Of a DNA stretch of 64,000 nucleotides, positions 43,719 through 55,422 are shown piece by piece; position 1 is the first letter of the stretch, and every line of letters starts with the position of its first letter. The position numbers and the translations under genes are program-made. The notes beneath the pieces are model-generated. The model saw only the letters and a program-made list of their open reading frames with translations. It did not search any database and was not told where the DNA came from. Origin of the DNA: Fomes fomentarius (Eukaryota; Basidiomycota; Agaricomycetes; Polyporales; Polyporaceae); the NCBI GenBank assembly GCA_022606135.1, contig JABYQN010000006.1, positions 2,480,001-2,544,000 on the forward strand, read 5' to 3'.

Positions 43719-46070
43719 TTAACCATATCGCTTCTCAACTTCATCGTCTTCTGCGAACCAATCTTGCTGCGTCCTAGTCTCCTCCGATGAAGCAATATTC
43801 ACGATCGTCGACTTGCTTTGCGTGTCTGCGCGTAGGTGCGGACTGTCAGAACATGACCGGACGCATGAAGACCAATGAGGGCAACGCACAAGCCTGCAAG
43901 GCCTCCAGGCCATTCTCCCTGCCGATGCCACTTTCTTTCATGCCACCCCTACCAGCGCAACAATGAATGGAAACATACGAAGAGACGCCATTCAGTACGA
44001 GAATCATACACACGCACGAAAGGGTCAAATGTACGCACCACGGTGAACTGGGGTCGTTGCGGTGATGTGTGTTGACCCACACGAGGCCAGCCTCAATCTC
44101 GGCGGAGACCCGGTGCGCCTTGGAGAGGTCCTGCGTCCATATGCCAGCGCCGAGCCCGTACTTGCACGCGTTCGCGAGTTCCACGCCTTCCCGATCGCTC
44201 TAAACATGCACGACACCACATCACCATCCGCCGTCACAAAGGGTATCGTTGGTTCACAAGCCACAAGGCACAGGTCAGCGTCACACAACGGAAGGAAGCA
44301 TCCAGAAACTAGAAGGCCTGTGAAGGGAGCGGCAAACGTGAAATGTGAACTCACGGAGAAGCGGGTGACGACGACCACAGGGCCGAACACTTCCTCTCGC
44401 CAGAGGTCGTCTTGAGTGGGGATATCCGTTATCACAGTCGGAGGGAAGAACGCTCCCTGCGAGAAGTCGTAGCCGTCAAGTGCCGATGTCCCCATCATGC
44501 GTTGTCCACCTGCCAAAACCTTGCCTACACCCCGCTGGACAAGCGCCTCTATCCTCTCGAGCTGGCGGTGCGAAATGACAGTGCCCATGGAGGACTTGGG
44601 GTTGAGAGCTGCACAAGATCAGGAAACGGGGTGGGCAGCCGGTATGTCAGGGGTTTCGAACATTGAACGACGAACGTGGAATGCACGCACGATTGCCCAT
44701 CCGTCTGGTGACACTCTCGACCTTTTGCATGAACCGTGCCATGAACGCATCGTAGATCTTGTCCTGCACAATGAGCCGCGCCCCAGAGACGCACGTCTGG
44801 CCCGAGGCGACGAAGCACGCAAAGGCCGCGCCGTTAGCGGCGGACTGGACATCCGCGTCGTCGAACACGACGATCGGAGCCTTCCCACCGAGCTCCGCGG
44901 TGTACGAAGCCAAGTTGGAGCCGACAATGCTGCCAATCGCACGCCCGGTGTCCGTCCCTGCCTGTATCATGGTGATGAGCCAAGCTATTGCATACCGCCA
45001 GCCCGGACCAGGAGCCGGTGCGGGGACCTGAAAAGACGTACCGTGATGTCGACCTTCTTAATTGTAGGCTCAGAGACCAGCATCTTGCCCACGGTCCTGC
45101 CGTACCCTGGCAGGACCTGGAGGACCCCCTGCGGAACTGCACCATGAGATGGGCACCCCGCTATTACTTTCGAAAGAGGACCGTGCATCAGACGTACCTC
45201 CTACGCCATCCGCCATTTCTGCAAATTCGAGCACACTGATGGGTGCCAGCTCGCTCGGCTTGACAATCACAGAGTTGCCTGCGGCAAGTGCGGGTGCAAT
45301 CTTCTTGATTGCGATGAGGAGAGGGTGATTAAATGGCTACAGGCGTGCAGGACACATGCGTATGAACAAGTTGATGAATGATAGGCAGGGGGTACGTAGT
45401 GGTCACGTACCGTGATCTGTGCAACAACCCCAAGAGGTACCCTTTGCACATAGTTAAGCAGAGGACCTTGTGTCGGTGCAACGAAGGAGCTCTGTGTGCG
45501 TAACAACGCGGCATAGTAGTCTCTGAGAACATCAATACGTATGTTAGCGGAACTTTGTCGGTATCGGTTCAAGAACGGACGCACAACCACTCCGGCAGTC
45601 GTCCAAGCTACGTCCACGTTCCACTCCTTAGTTAGCCAGATCCTCCCGTGCACAACGAGCGGGCCAAAAAGCTCACGTACCTGCGCGGTCATCTCCCGGA
45701 TTGCCCTTCCTGTCTGTAACGACTCAATCTTGGCTAAGTCTGGTATACGCGCCTCCAAATGGCGCGCGAGGTCTGAGAGCACCGCTGCGCGTTGTATTGC
45801 AGGGGCGCGTGACCAGATACCATCCTCGAAGACTGCATTGGCATTATGCACCGCTGTCTGCACGTCCTCTTGGCTCGAGGATATGATTCTAAGTATCGGC
45901 ATGAGAACACGAAATATTGCGCGCGACTGATGGGCGGCGCGAAAACCCAAACGAAAAAGGAGGACGCACGTGCAAAGCTGTTCACCACTCGCGGGGTTCT
46001 TCACGACAATCCTTTCAGCGTGCGCGATATGGTAAGCATGTCCTCTCGACCCTCCCTGATTCAGAGACAT
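43719..46070 (-). CDS. Aldehyde dehydrogenase (ALDH family, betaine/amino-aldehyde-like)
   Basis: NAD(P)-dependent oxidation of aldehydes to acids. Readable exons run IVVKNPASGEQL; DVQTAVHNANAVFEDGIWSR; PDLAKIESLQTGRAIREMTA; YVQRVPLGVVAQITPFNHPL; ALAAGNSVIVKPSELAPIS; GVLQVLPGYGRTVGKMLVS. Then TGGTDTGRAIGSIVGSN precedes the catalytic Glu in AELGGKAPIVVFDDAD and the catalytic Cys in SGQTCVSGARLIVQ. Further segments are EEVFGPVVVVTRFS, GLGAGIWTQDLSKAHRVSAE, GGMKESGIGRENGLEA, and a last exon with KSTIVNIASSEETRTQQDWF ending EKRYG. All core residues are intact; about ten introns. The first exon is uncertain: I chose MSLNQGGSRGHAYHIAHAER (46070), which lacks the family's usual FINGxF motif, so the true start may lie further upstream. 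Confidence 0.85.
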
Positions 46071-46994
46071 ACTCTTCACGTCCATTCGCTTGAGGCAAAG
46101 GCCCATCTCTCGCTGTGTGCAAGCAGAACGGGCCATACCGCGACCTGTGCAGCTTCATTTGCACCTGCATATCTCTGGTCGACTTCGGAGACATCGAAGA
46201 GGTAATCACGTCGGACACGTACCTGTAAACCGCGTACCCTTGGTGTCCTCATGATCTTGGGATTCTGTCCTACAGCTTGAAAATTAAGTCGTCTTCCAGC
46301 ACGGATGGTCGCACGGCGATTATGAAGAGTATAGCTATACTCGCAGATGATAGCAGCCACGGAGGAGGTGACGAACACGGAGCGCCCAAGACTCAGAGCC
46401 ACTCCGCGACGCGCCTCAGGCTCGCGTCTTCCGAGGGGACACGTGCACAAACGCGAGAGTGCGGTCACGATTCCACGAACCTGGTCTAGAAGCGTGTCAC
46501 GCGATTGAGCACTACGGTGAAGGAGAGAATCGACTCCAGTTCAAAGCTCAGTTTCACCGAGATATGCTGTGTTCAACCATAGGCCAAACATAAACATAAA
46601 CATCTCAATTGAAGTCGAAGACGACAAGGTGAGTCGGTTGACTTCCTTCGTTCATTGCGTGACGTATTCAGTATTCTATGTTACATACTTGTATCATCCA
46701 CGCAAGCTGCGCGTGCCTCATGCATTGTCACCTGCCTCATATACCTATCCTCAGGAAATCAAAGGGTAAGAGGATCAGCGGGCGCATATACATGCTCCCC
46801 AGTTTTGTTCGAAGAGAGAATCGGAGAGAAAGCAAATAACAGCTTTCGTGCTGAACATCCACTCCGACTCTTGAACTTGAGCCTACACAATTGCAACATC
46901 CCATCTCTGTTCAACGCCAGCCTCACAAGAAGAATCTATGTCCTGCAGTAATATTCACTTATGTGAATCCAGATTTCCAGTCCCTAGTACTCCC
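46071..46994. other. Intergenic: ALDH upstream region
   Basis: 924 bp between the chosen ALDH start and the stop of the beta-prism gene. The part next to 46070, up to about 46260, may contain an unrecognised first ALDH exon. Around 46590-46605 a small direct repeat (CATAAA twice) occurs. Nothing else is recognised. Confidence 0.4.
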
Positions 46995-48140
46995 CTAGTA
47001 AAGCAGCCAGGCCAGGTAGAGATAGTCACCACCACGGTTCTCGTTGATGTCGCGTCGTGCACCGACCCTGTCGGCGGCGATCCACGTCAGTGACTTGATT
47101 CACGATGCATCCGCTCAAACCGAGTCGGGGTCGGCAAGAAAACAAGGAAAGGACGAAAGAACTTCAAAAAGGAAGGACTTATACTCACCATCCCTTGCCT
47201 AGCATGTCCTGCTGCTGCTCCGGCGAGAGCCGCTGGCTACTGCGTATCAGCGCAGCGTCCGCAACTTTGCGGGTCTGATTCTCGTCGTGATTCGAGTATA
47301 CGTAGCGGTAATCGCCGCCCGCACCCGCTGCGAGGTCCTTCCAACCCTCAACGTGGTTCTTTTGGATGCGGATCTCGAATGAGGTTGAGGCCTTGTCGGT
47401 GTCGTAGGTCCAGCGCGGTTGCAGCCAGACGTATTTCCCCTTGAAGCTGTGGTTGATGTCATCGCTGCCGCTCCGGAAGGTGCGCACGCGGTCCTCAGGT
47501 GCGTCGCTCTCCTGCGTTCCGTACGCAACGTCCATGCACTCGATGAAGCGGACCGGCGTCGAGACCACACCGATGTCGACGTCCTGGTCGTCCTCGGGGC
47601 CCTTCTTGTGGCTCGTGACCGATGTCGTGTCGAGCGTGAACTTGAAGTAGATGCCGGGTCCGGAGAACGTCTGCTGGTAAAAGTACGGCTTGTCGCCGGG
47701 CCCGATCGAGTACTCATGCTTCTCGGTCTCCTGCCACGTCTCCTTCTCTTCGCGCGAGACCTCGGTCGTCGACGACACGAAGTCCTTAAGCGGCTTGGAC
47801 CCCTCGAAGCCAGCGTCGACCGTGGCGGAGACGGGGCCCCAGGTCGCGCTGGACGAGACGTTAACGTGGGCCCTGCCAGAATGTCAGAGTTGAAGATCGG
47901 GAAAAAGAAAAGAAGGACTACCAACTTCTCGGCCTCCTCGCGAGAGGACTCATTCACGGTCTTGGAGTAGTCCCTGCTGGAGATCTCCTTGTACTTGGTG
48001 ACCTCTACAGTACCGGTAATCGTAGTGTTATGGTTGCCAGAGTTGTCGTCCTCCTGCAGGAGCTTCCAGCCGACGTGGCAACGGATGCTGAAGCTGACTT
48101 CAGGGGCCGTATTTGGGAGCATCGTCGCGATGTGGTGCAT
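46995..48140 (-). CDS. Beta-rich orphan protein with beta-prism-like C-terminus
   Basis: I do not recognise the whole protein. Three exons are inferred. Exon 1 is MHHIATMLPNTAPEVSFSIR, continuing through TTITGTVEVTKYKEISSRDY to EEAEK. The intron 47873-47925 (GTTGGT donor) joins AHVNVSSSATWGPVSATVDA. Exon 2 runs through EKETWQETEKHEYSIGPGDK PYFYQQTFSGPGIYFKFTLD and RFIECMDVAYGTQESDAPED. The last intron (GTGAGT donor at about 47187) gives the final VGARRDINENRGGDYLYLAW LLY and the stop at 46995-46997; without it translation would stop right after the donor. The D-N-x(3,4)-GG-x-Y-x-YL-x-W pattern is shared by MABP/Vps62-type beta-prism repeats. Alternating polar/hydrophobic residues with many Ser/Thr in the middle recall beta-pore-forming folds, but that is only a possibility. 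No signal peptide. About 300 residues. Confidence 0.6.
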
Positions 48141-48853
48141 ATATGGAGACAGGATGGTCCTCGTTAGACAGTGGGGGGCAAGGTGTAGAATCGGAGGGTC
48201 CTGAAGGAGAGAGTATTTATGCTCCCAGGACTAATCCCCTCCGTGAAATGAAGTATGAATGACTCCAATATGGCAGATAGCGAACCTTGAGAACTGGGGT
48301 GCGTCGAAGTGACCTTGTACGTAGTACAACCGCAGAAGCTCCTCCAGTGCAAGTCCTATGAATTGACGGTGAATGGGAGAATATCAAACCCTGACAACTG
48401 TATGTCTCATACGACGTGTTATGGAACGACTTGGCGACCTGACCCTGACCCTGTGGTCCCTAACCACTCGCAGGCGCCGGTTCGAAGCGAGGAGCCGCGA
48501 TGCCGATGAAGTATAGCAGCCTGCAAAGCTTCAACTTCCAAGCTTGATGTGATAGTAGCTCTCAGGCCAGTGACGGCCCCTCATGGGCCTGAGAGAAACT
48601 TTCAAACTTCCAGCGTCAAGTTGCAGCATCCACTTCCTGAGGCTGATTTCTATGCTGAACGAGGCGCGGCTTCTCCCGCTCGTGGGTCAAGATTTGACTA
48701 AATCTGGTCCTTCTCCAGCTCGCAGCCTCGCACACACCAGCTCGATCGCAGACGATTGCTGATATTCCTAACTGAAGCATCCCAAAGGGTTCTCCATGCG
48801 CCGAGATACAACCCTACATTTGCCTATCGCACGGGCGGAATGAGGCACGCTGG
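48141..48853. other. Intergenic: promoter of beta-prism gene / MET2 3' region
   Basis: 713 bp between the start of the beta-prism gene and the MET2 stop. It contains a TATA-like element (listed separately). No gene recognised. Confidence 0.45.
48213..48220 (-). promoter_or_regulatory. TATA-like element of the beta-prism gene
   Basis: The minus strand reads GCATAAATACTC, 73-80 bp upstream of the start codon at 48140. Position and orientation fit a core TATA element. Confidence 0.45.
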
Positions 48854-50552
48854 TCATGACAGGAATCCCCGGATGGCGCCGCCCACATTCTGCACATCCA
48901 ATCTGTGGATAAACAGTCAGCCGATGCACGTCCACGTACGCAGACAACTACAAACACAACTTACAGGAAAGTGTCGTGGCCCCAAACACCACCGAGCTCA
49001 TAGTAGCTCACCATCTGGTTGCCCGCGAGACGAAGCGCGTCCGCGACCTCCCTCTGCTGCTCCACCGGAAACAAAATATCACTCTGCACCCCAAGAATCA
49101 ACGTCGGGGTGTTCGCCAATGGCCGCAATCCCGCCGCAAGGTCGGGCAGATGCAAAGGAGGGTTCGCCGGCGGCGGATGGCTCTTCGAGTGCGACAGCAG
49201 ACGATGATACTGTGCATGCGCGGGCGACGAAGAGTGCGCCGCAAGGCTCGGCGGTAAGGGCGGGGGCCCGGAGCTAGGTTCGGAAACGTCGAGACGGAGC
49301 TCGGCGAGGGCGCTTGCGGTCAGGTCAAAGAGGTCCATCGCCTTGGAGATGTAGATGAGCGAGTTCGCGTCGTACTTGAGGCAAAACTCTTCCCCTTGGT
49401 GGTCGAGGTACGTCTCGATGAGGAAGTCCGGGCAGAGAGCGGGTGGGCGGGGGCGATCCGGACGTGGTGTCTTGTCTTCTGGTAGGGGTCGGAATGTCCG
49501 CCCAAAGCGCATGTCCCACTCGGGTCCCGAACGGTACGTGATGGTGGCGATTTCTGATATGTGTCAGAGAGGAGGTAGATGTGGAGTATATGCGGGACTT
49601 ACGTCGGGCAAGCTTCATGCCAGTGTGTGGGGGGAGACCATCGTAGTAGAACCCATTCTTCCAGTTCGGATCCGCCATGAGCACTACCGAGCACTCCTCA
49701 ATCAAATCTACATGGGGAGAAATGAGGCATGGACTCACCACTTCTCTGAGCAAACCGCATCGCAATTGCACTCGGACTACTCCGCGCGGTTCCACTGATG
49801 CTCACAATCTTTCCTACACGTTCCGGGAGCAGCCAACCTGCAGCTAGACTCTGCATCGCGCCCATAGATGACCCCACGCTCGCATAGAGCCTATCGATGC
49901 CGAGATGGTCAAGCAAGCAGAACTGGGCGCGCACCATGTCATATATTGATAGGATAGGGAAGCGGGTTGCGTAAGGTTCTCCTGTTGTTGGGTTGATAGA
50001 AGAGGGCCCCGTAGATCCGTAGCAACCTCCTAGGACATTGGTGCATATGATGAAGAACTGATTGGTGTCCAGTGCCTTTCCAGGTCCGATAAACTTCTCC
50101 CACCAGCCGTCCGCGGGGTTCAGCTCTGTCGAGGCGGCATGTGAGGAAGCAGAGAGGCCAGTGTGAAGGAGTATAACGTTGTCCTTTCTTGGTGAGAGGG
50201 TGCCCCAAGTCTCGTATGCGATGTCGAAAGAAGGCAAAGGCTCGGAGTAAACCAGTGGGAGAGGAGAGGTATGGCGGTAGACCTTATACGACGCAGGATT
50301 TGGCCGTGCGTAAGGAGGTTCCGGGCCAGACGATGCGGGGGTTGAGGAAGAGACGGATCGCGAGGATATGATTCGGTATTCGCGCGCGGCGTGGGCGTCG
50401 ACGCAGGGGAAGTGGGGACGGTCATTTGACGAGCTGGAGGAGCCGGGAGCGGAGCACTGGGATGCTGCTCGGACTGGATGGGGAATGCGTGGACGCGCAG
50501 GGGCCTTGCTGAGCGCGCTGAGAGATTTTGCACCAAGCTTGCCAGCTTTCAT
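48854..50552 (-). CDS. MET2: Homoserine O-acetyltransferase (MET2)
   Basis: Transfers acetyl from acetyl-CoA to homoserine, a committed step of methionine synthesis; alpha/beta-hydrolase fold. The chosen start [20 protein letters not shown] (50552) may act as a basic leader; an in-frame ATG at 50645 adds 31 residues. Core motifs: [48 protein letters not shown]; nucleophile Ser in [19 protein letters not shown]. After an intron: [69 protein letters not shown]. The catalytic Asp is in [16 protein letters not shown] and the catalytic His in [20 protein letters not shown], which spans an intron ending just before 48917. Final residues RGFLS. A Ser/Pro-rich insert ([18 protein letters not shown]) lies in the cap region, as in other fungal homologues. 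All triad residues are intact. Confidence 0.93.
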
Positions 50553-51630
50553 ATTCGTGAGAGGTGACAAGAGCTCGAGAGATAGGCCGAATTCACGATT
50601 CTGCTGGTGTGAGCAGAAAGAGAGGATGATGAAGACGTCCGGCACGGGCTCGGAGGAGAGTGGGACATGGCTACCAAAAGCGCAGATGACATGAGAGCGG
50701 GAGCCAACGCCTGTCCGCGGATTGCGACAGAATTCGCAAGCAATGCACGTGATCGCGTCGTAGATATCGCGCGTCGCGTCGCGTCACATTTCATTTGAGT
50801 CAGTGGCACTAGTGTGTACCCAATCCGAAGTTTCTGAAGAGGCGGCAGGCAGATGTTGTGGCCAACTGAACTTGTTGTGAGAGCACTTCTTGTCGGTGCG
50901 GTTCCTTGAAATTCGCGTCAACCCATCTCTTCCATGCACATCTGATATAGTGGAAGACGCTATTAGTCGTCGTAGAACTGGTATCTAATGACGTCGGCGA
51001 ACTCGCAGGATAATGAACACACTACGCCACGCCTGCGCAGTCGCTTCCATTGGTGGTTACTACACGGGGAGTCCGCACCGGCGCCGCGAGGCATGTGGTG
51101 CGGCGCAGAAAAGCCAGCTTCAGAGCAGCTGCGCATGCTCAAGTCCGTGCCGAGAATACGAGAACATGCGAGTTGAGCGCATATGCCCCGTAGTGCCCCC
51201 GAATATCCGCCATTCCTTGGATTAGCGTCCGTCCTGTCATAAGTTCCCGATCGCAATGTACATGCAGAACACACCAATACCGTCTGTCAACAGCAGCGCA
51301 CGTCTCCTGAGCCCAGCAGCCTGTCATGCGGCGCTGACTCCTGCGCTGCTGAGAGCGAAGGCTGGGGTAATAGACTGGGGATAGAAAAGAGCAGGGACGA
51401 GCAGCAGATGCTCTCGCCGAGTCGCCCAACCGCCGCTGTGCCTGCGCGCTATCATCAGTATTCCCACGATGCAGGGCGCCAGTTTGGTCAGTTCGCCTCC
51501 ATCGCCCTCGCCGTCCAACTCCCATCAACGCAAACCTCTCGCATTTGCTCTCCTTCTCATCGGTACACTACGCGGTCGCCCTGCGCTGTTGAATGTCTCA
51601 CCTCTCATATCTCAACAAATCACCCATACA
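50553..51630. other. Intergenic: divergent MET2 / orphan promoter region
   Basis: 1078 bp between divergent starts. A Cbf1-type box lies at 50744-50751 (listed separately). Several open frames on both strands (50988-51528) show no homology or splice pattern. The stretch near 51400-51620 is pyrimidine-rich and precedes the orphan start. Confidence 0.45.
50744..50751 (-). promoter_or_regulatory. Cbf1/Met4-type ATCACGTG-like box upstream of MET2
   Basis: The minus strand reads GATCACGTGC across 50744-50753, containing the RTCACRTG motif bound by Cbf1 at yeast MET genes. It is about 190 bp upstream of the chosen MET2 start (about 100 bp from the alternative one), on the coding strand's side. Function is inferred from motif and context. 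Confidence 0.45.
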
Positions 51631-54560
51631 ATGGCTGACGCCGATGCATCATCCCTCACCGACACATCTCTCGCACATACAACCTCAACGACTACCCAAA
51701 CCTCGCTCGTCGACTCCGGCATCGGCCATTCGCAACCATCTGCCCCCAATGTGAAGAACGACCGGAGGGCTAGTTTGGGTTTGATAGACGCGGCCCGCAT
51801 GCGGTTCTCCATGGACGTGAGTCCTAAACACGCCCCATTCCCACTCACCTACCACAGCAAGCGTCGTGCCTAACACGTGTTATGCCCCGTTTTTCTCCCT
51901 CCAGCTGCCCTCTCTCCTTCGTTCAAACAGCAAGTCCCAACGCACCCATACCGTGTTGTCAACCCAGGTCCGTTGCAGCACTTTGTATTCCTCCAGGCCT
52001 TCTCTGACGCCCTCCTTGTTCACGTTTCCGTGTAGGCGGAAGTTCCCGAGAGCCAGCTCGTATATTCGAACTATGCTAAGGTCGCCTCGCACGTTGTAGA
52101 CCTGGAAGTACGCAGCATGGATGGCACAGCCGAAGAACGAAGGGGTAGAAGTCTTGGTGCAAGGGTATGTACCTTGCTCGTTTTGTCACCCTTCGCTCTC
52201 GTGCTCAGATATTGCCATGCCTTTCCAACATGGCCTTTCGCGATACCTTCACGCAGATCGTCGACTTCATCAACCGCTCGCGTTCGCGCTCTCGCTCGAA
52301 GAAGCGACGCTCACGGTCGCTGGATGCGTTCACCGTGGATCCTATGCCCACCCCCGTCCATACTGCCTCCCTGCGCGTTCATACCCGTCATCCCAGTCTC
52401 GACCCCGAACATGGCCCCGACGCTGCTGGCCCATCCCGCCCAGCAACCCGAACTCCCTCTCGTCCTTTGTCCAACACAACAGCGGCAACCGGCGCCACCG
52501 TCAAGCCTCGTGCAAAGAAGGTCCCCGAACAGATCGCTATCCCAGTACCTGCCCCAGTGCCCTCTGCCACAGCTGAGCTTGTGGCGCAAATAGTTCCGAT
52601 CGAGCAGACTAAGTCAAACTCCTCGCGGAAGGGCAAACGGATCAACATCTTCGGCATCCTTCTCCCCAGCCCACGCAAAGGCTCCTTCAGTGAGTCCGCC
52701 CGTAGCAAGTCGCGTCCTACTACGCCATCATCTTCTGGTCCCAACGCCGAACAGCTTCGACGCGAAGACCGCACTTGGGCGGAGAAATCCGGTTCACAGC
52801 GCTCGCAACGAAGTACGCGGAAGGGGCTGCCTGTACATGCCGAGGATTCCGCCGCGGAGTGCTGTATATCTTCAGAAGGCGGAAAGACTACAACACTCCC
52901 TGGCCTCATTGCTCCTCAGCCCCGCCACGTCCCCGTTCACGTCCTTAACTCACCAACTGGGAAGCGCGATCAATACATCAGGCCTGCGGATGATCCGGAA
53001 CTGATGTCGGTGGAAGGTCGGTGTTCGCCTCTTTGCGGGTTGGGCACCTCCTCCAAGGGTTCCCAAACATCACGCGAAACGGCGAAGGAGAAGGAACGGA
53101 TACGGAGTGCGCGAGACAGGTCAGGAGAGCGAGAGAAGAAGGAGAAAGAACGCGAGAGGGAGCGAGGGAAGGAGAAGGAGCGTATAACGCACCCGAGGCG
53201 CGTCGGCTCGCCGATGCTGCGTGTCCGTGAGTCGACATCTGCGGTCGTTGTCTCTGCGGTGCCCATGGAGAAATCTTCGAGTGGCCGGAGTGCGGGCAGC
53301 AGGCGCAGCGCAAGCAGGGATAACCACGGTCATCCTCGCTTAGGCGCTGAGAACACCGCCATTCGCGCGAAACGCATCAAGCACGGCAGCTTTGACTTTG
53401 AACGACCGGTCTCTGCGGGCACTGCGACTGGCGGCGGGGTGACCATCAGTTCCGCTCTACGGAGTATGGGAATCGGCCAACCCGAGCGCCATCCTCTGCA
53501 GCGAAGCAACAGTGCAAGAGCAGTCCCCGCGAGGAGGCCCACAGAAGAGTCTATGGACCGGGAAAATGGTTTTGCACCGTCGTCGCTCCCGAGTACGCGG
53601 CCAATTCTGGACAAGGGGAAGAAACCGGCGTTCGACGTCCATTTCGCGAATCCGCCTGCACGGCGGCCTGTGGACAACTCCATGTCGACCCCGGCGTACC
53701 TTCATATACCCCCCGCGTCACATTCATCACATTCTCACTCCCACTCTCACTCTCATTCTCGAGGGAACCTTGCGATGCATGTGTCACACTCGAACGTAGG
53801 ACATCGCCGCGACCCGGTACCGGCGTCGCCCCTGTCGTCAACCTCGGGCGAATCCTCAGTGCATAATCGGGACGGGAGCTGGGGACGGAGCGGCGGAAAG
53901 CGTATAGCGCGCGGTTCGCATGGTCCGTTTAAGTTCGAGCCTGCCGTTCCACCTATCCCTGGATCGCCTGCAGACACCACACGCAAGACGACTGTTCGCA
54001 GCGTCTCAAGACCCACTTCGCCTTCCCCCATGCCGACTTCGACGGCCGACACGCAGCTGTCAAAATCCCAGCAAGCCCGCCTAGCGGGCAGGGGTCGCTC
54101 GCTCGACCTTGGCCTGGGACTCACGTGGGCTCCGTCGAAGGTACGAGAGGAGGCGGTGTTGAGGGTTGGTAGGCCTCAAGCTGGTGTGAGCGCGACTACC
54201 TCAGCGATGCGAGCGCGATCTAGGTGGAGGGGTGCTGATGAGGAGGGGCGGTTGACGGCAGGCGCTGCGTCAGACGTGGCGGAGGCTTTCAAGGAGGTGC
54301 TCGGGGACGCGGCGTACGGAATTTTCAAAAATTGTCAGTGGTTGCTTCTATCTGAGCGATCGAGAGCGGGAAGGCTTACGTTTCTTGTTCACCTTGTAGA
54401 TGTGCACCGATTCGACGCGAACGCGATACCGCTGGACGGGCCGTATGGGCTACTCGTGCACGTTGAGCGGCTGCTTGACGACGCTGGATTGGACCAGAAG
54501 CGGAAACATGATCTCCTGAGGAGGTTCCTGCGTGTCGTGCAGGACTCGGAGAACCGATAG
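51631..54560 (+). CDS. Serine-rich, RS-patch orphan protein (~900 aa)
   Basis: I do not recognise a known domain. Five or six exons: MADADASSLTDTSLAHTTST to ARMRFSMD; LPSLLRSNSKSQRTHTVLST Q; AEVPESQLVYSNYAKVASHV VDLEVRS to LGAR; ILPCLSNMAFRDTFTQIVDF INRSRSRSRSKKRRSRSLDA and a very long exon; then, via the intron 54334-54400, YVHRFDANAIPLDGPYGLLV HVERLLDDAGLD to RRFLRVVQDSENR. The middle is Ser/Arg/Pro-rich with polybasic and acidic tracts (REREKEKERERERGKEKER-like) and a (SH)n stretch near 53712-53760. The start and end are the most ordered parts; the C-terminal ~60 residues form a helical-looking motif also seen in other basidiomycete orphans. Gene reality is supported by frame-consistent GT-AG junctions. 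A nuclear or cytoskeletal scaffold role is only a guess. Confidence 0.7.
53704..53762 (+). repeat. Ser-His codon repeat in the orphan gene
   Basis: A run of CATTCT/CACTCT-type hexamers encodes alternating His and Ser (about HSSHSHSHSHSHSR). It is a coding microsatellite likely to vary in length between strains. Confidence 0.6.
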
Positions 54561-55422
54561 TCTCCGGGTCCCTGGGTCTCTAGCTGTGGCTTCAGCAGCG
54601 GCTCGTTCATGTGCTTATGACCCCGTTACGTGACACTTTTCATTTCCCAGTATGCTGGTCCCTTGCCCTGCCCTGGCACCTTTCACGATGCCTACGATCT
54701 CGTGCACACTTTCTTAACGTATAGCCTATTTGCTGCTGCTGTTGATGTTTGTTCCGGCCCGCACCGAGCTTTATGTTCATTTCCCATTGGCTTCATTGCT
54801 GTTCCGACCGCGAAGATCCCCCCTTTCTCCTTGCTACGCATCTACGATGTCTCATTTACGCCTTCGTCTCATCGTTCACTCATCTACCATGCTCCGCACG
54901 CCTGCTTGAAACGTCTGCTTTCGATCCCTTCGTAATGTGGCTACGCCTTCCACCCTGTGTCATGCTCTCGTGTATTTCATAGCTACGTTACATAGTTCCG
55001 CATCTTCCCGCCCCATTTTGCACATGTGTACTAGGTTCAGGACCTGCTCGTTCCTTGCATCCGGAGGTTTCCCCGCATCTCATTCATGTTCACGTCTATG
55101 ATCTTTTCGCACCTACTATTCATACTTGAGCTTATACTACTTGTGCTTCTCGCGGTCGTGTTGTTGACGCGTTGTAATACATCATGATTACCTTCCTTGC
55201 ACAAGTCCCTGGGCATCCTTCAAGCACGTTGCCCTCATCATGTGAGGTGCGACCTTTGTGGATTTGTGAATAGATATGGTTTCCGATAGATGATACATAT
55301 CGAGAGCGGATGATATAACAAGGTGTACAGGCTGCAGGTTCATTAGGTACGAGAACGAAAACAACGACGTCCGAGTGTATCGACTGGTCCTAGGACCTCA
55401 CCAGGTCTAGTGTAGACGGGGA
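54561..55422. other. Intergenic: 3' regions of two convergent genes
   Basis: 862 bp between the stop of the plus-strand orphan and the stop of the minus-strand Did2 gene. Only short frames are present; it should contain both 3' UTRs and terminators. Nothing else is recognised. Confidence 0.5.

Noticed and set aside
47247..48140. 297-codon minus frame reading through an intron into an Arg/Ser-rich stretch
   Set aside because: Beyond the GTTGGT/GTAGTC donor it runs in the wrong frame of exon 2; the spliced model gives a coherent beta-rich protein.
51469..51873. 134-codon plus frame as a separate small gene
   Set aside because: From 51631 it coincides with exon 1 of the Ser-rich orphan, whose frame-consistent introns connect it to the long downstream exon.
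53704..53762. Short regular repeats as a possible CRISPR-like array
   Set aside because: The hexamer repeats are in frame in a coding exon and encode a Ser-His run, with no spacers.
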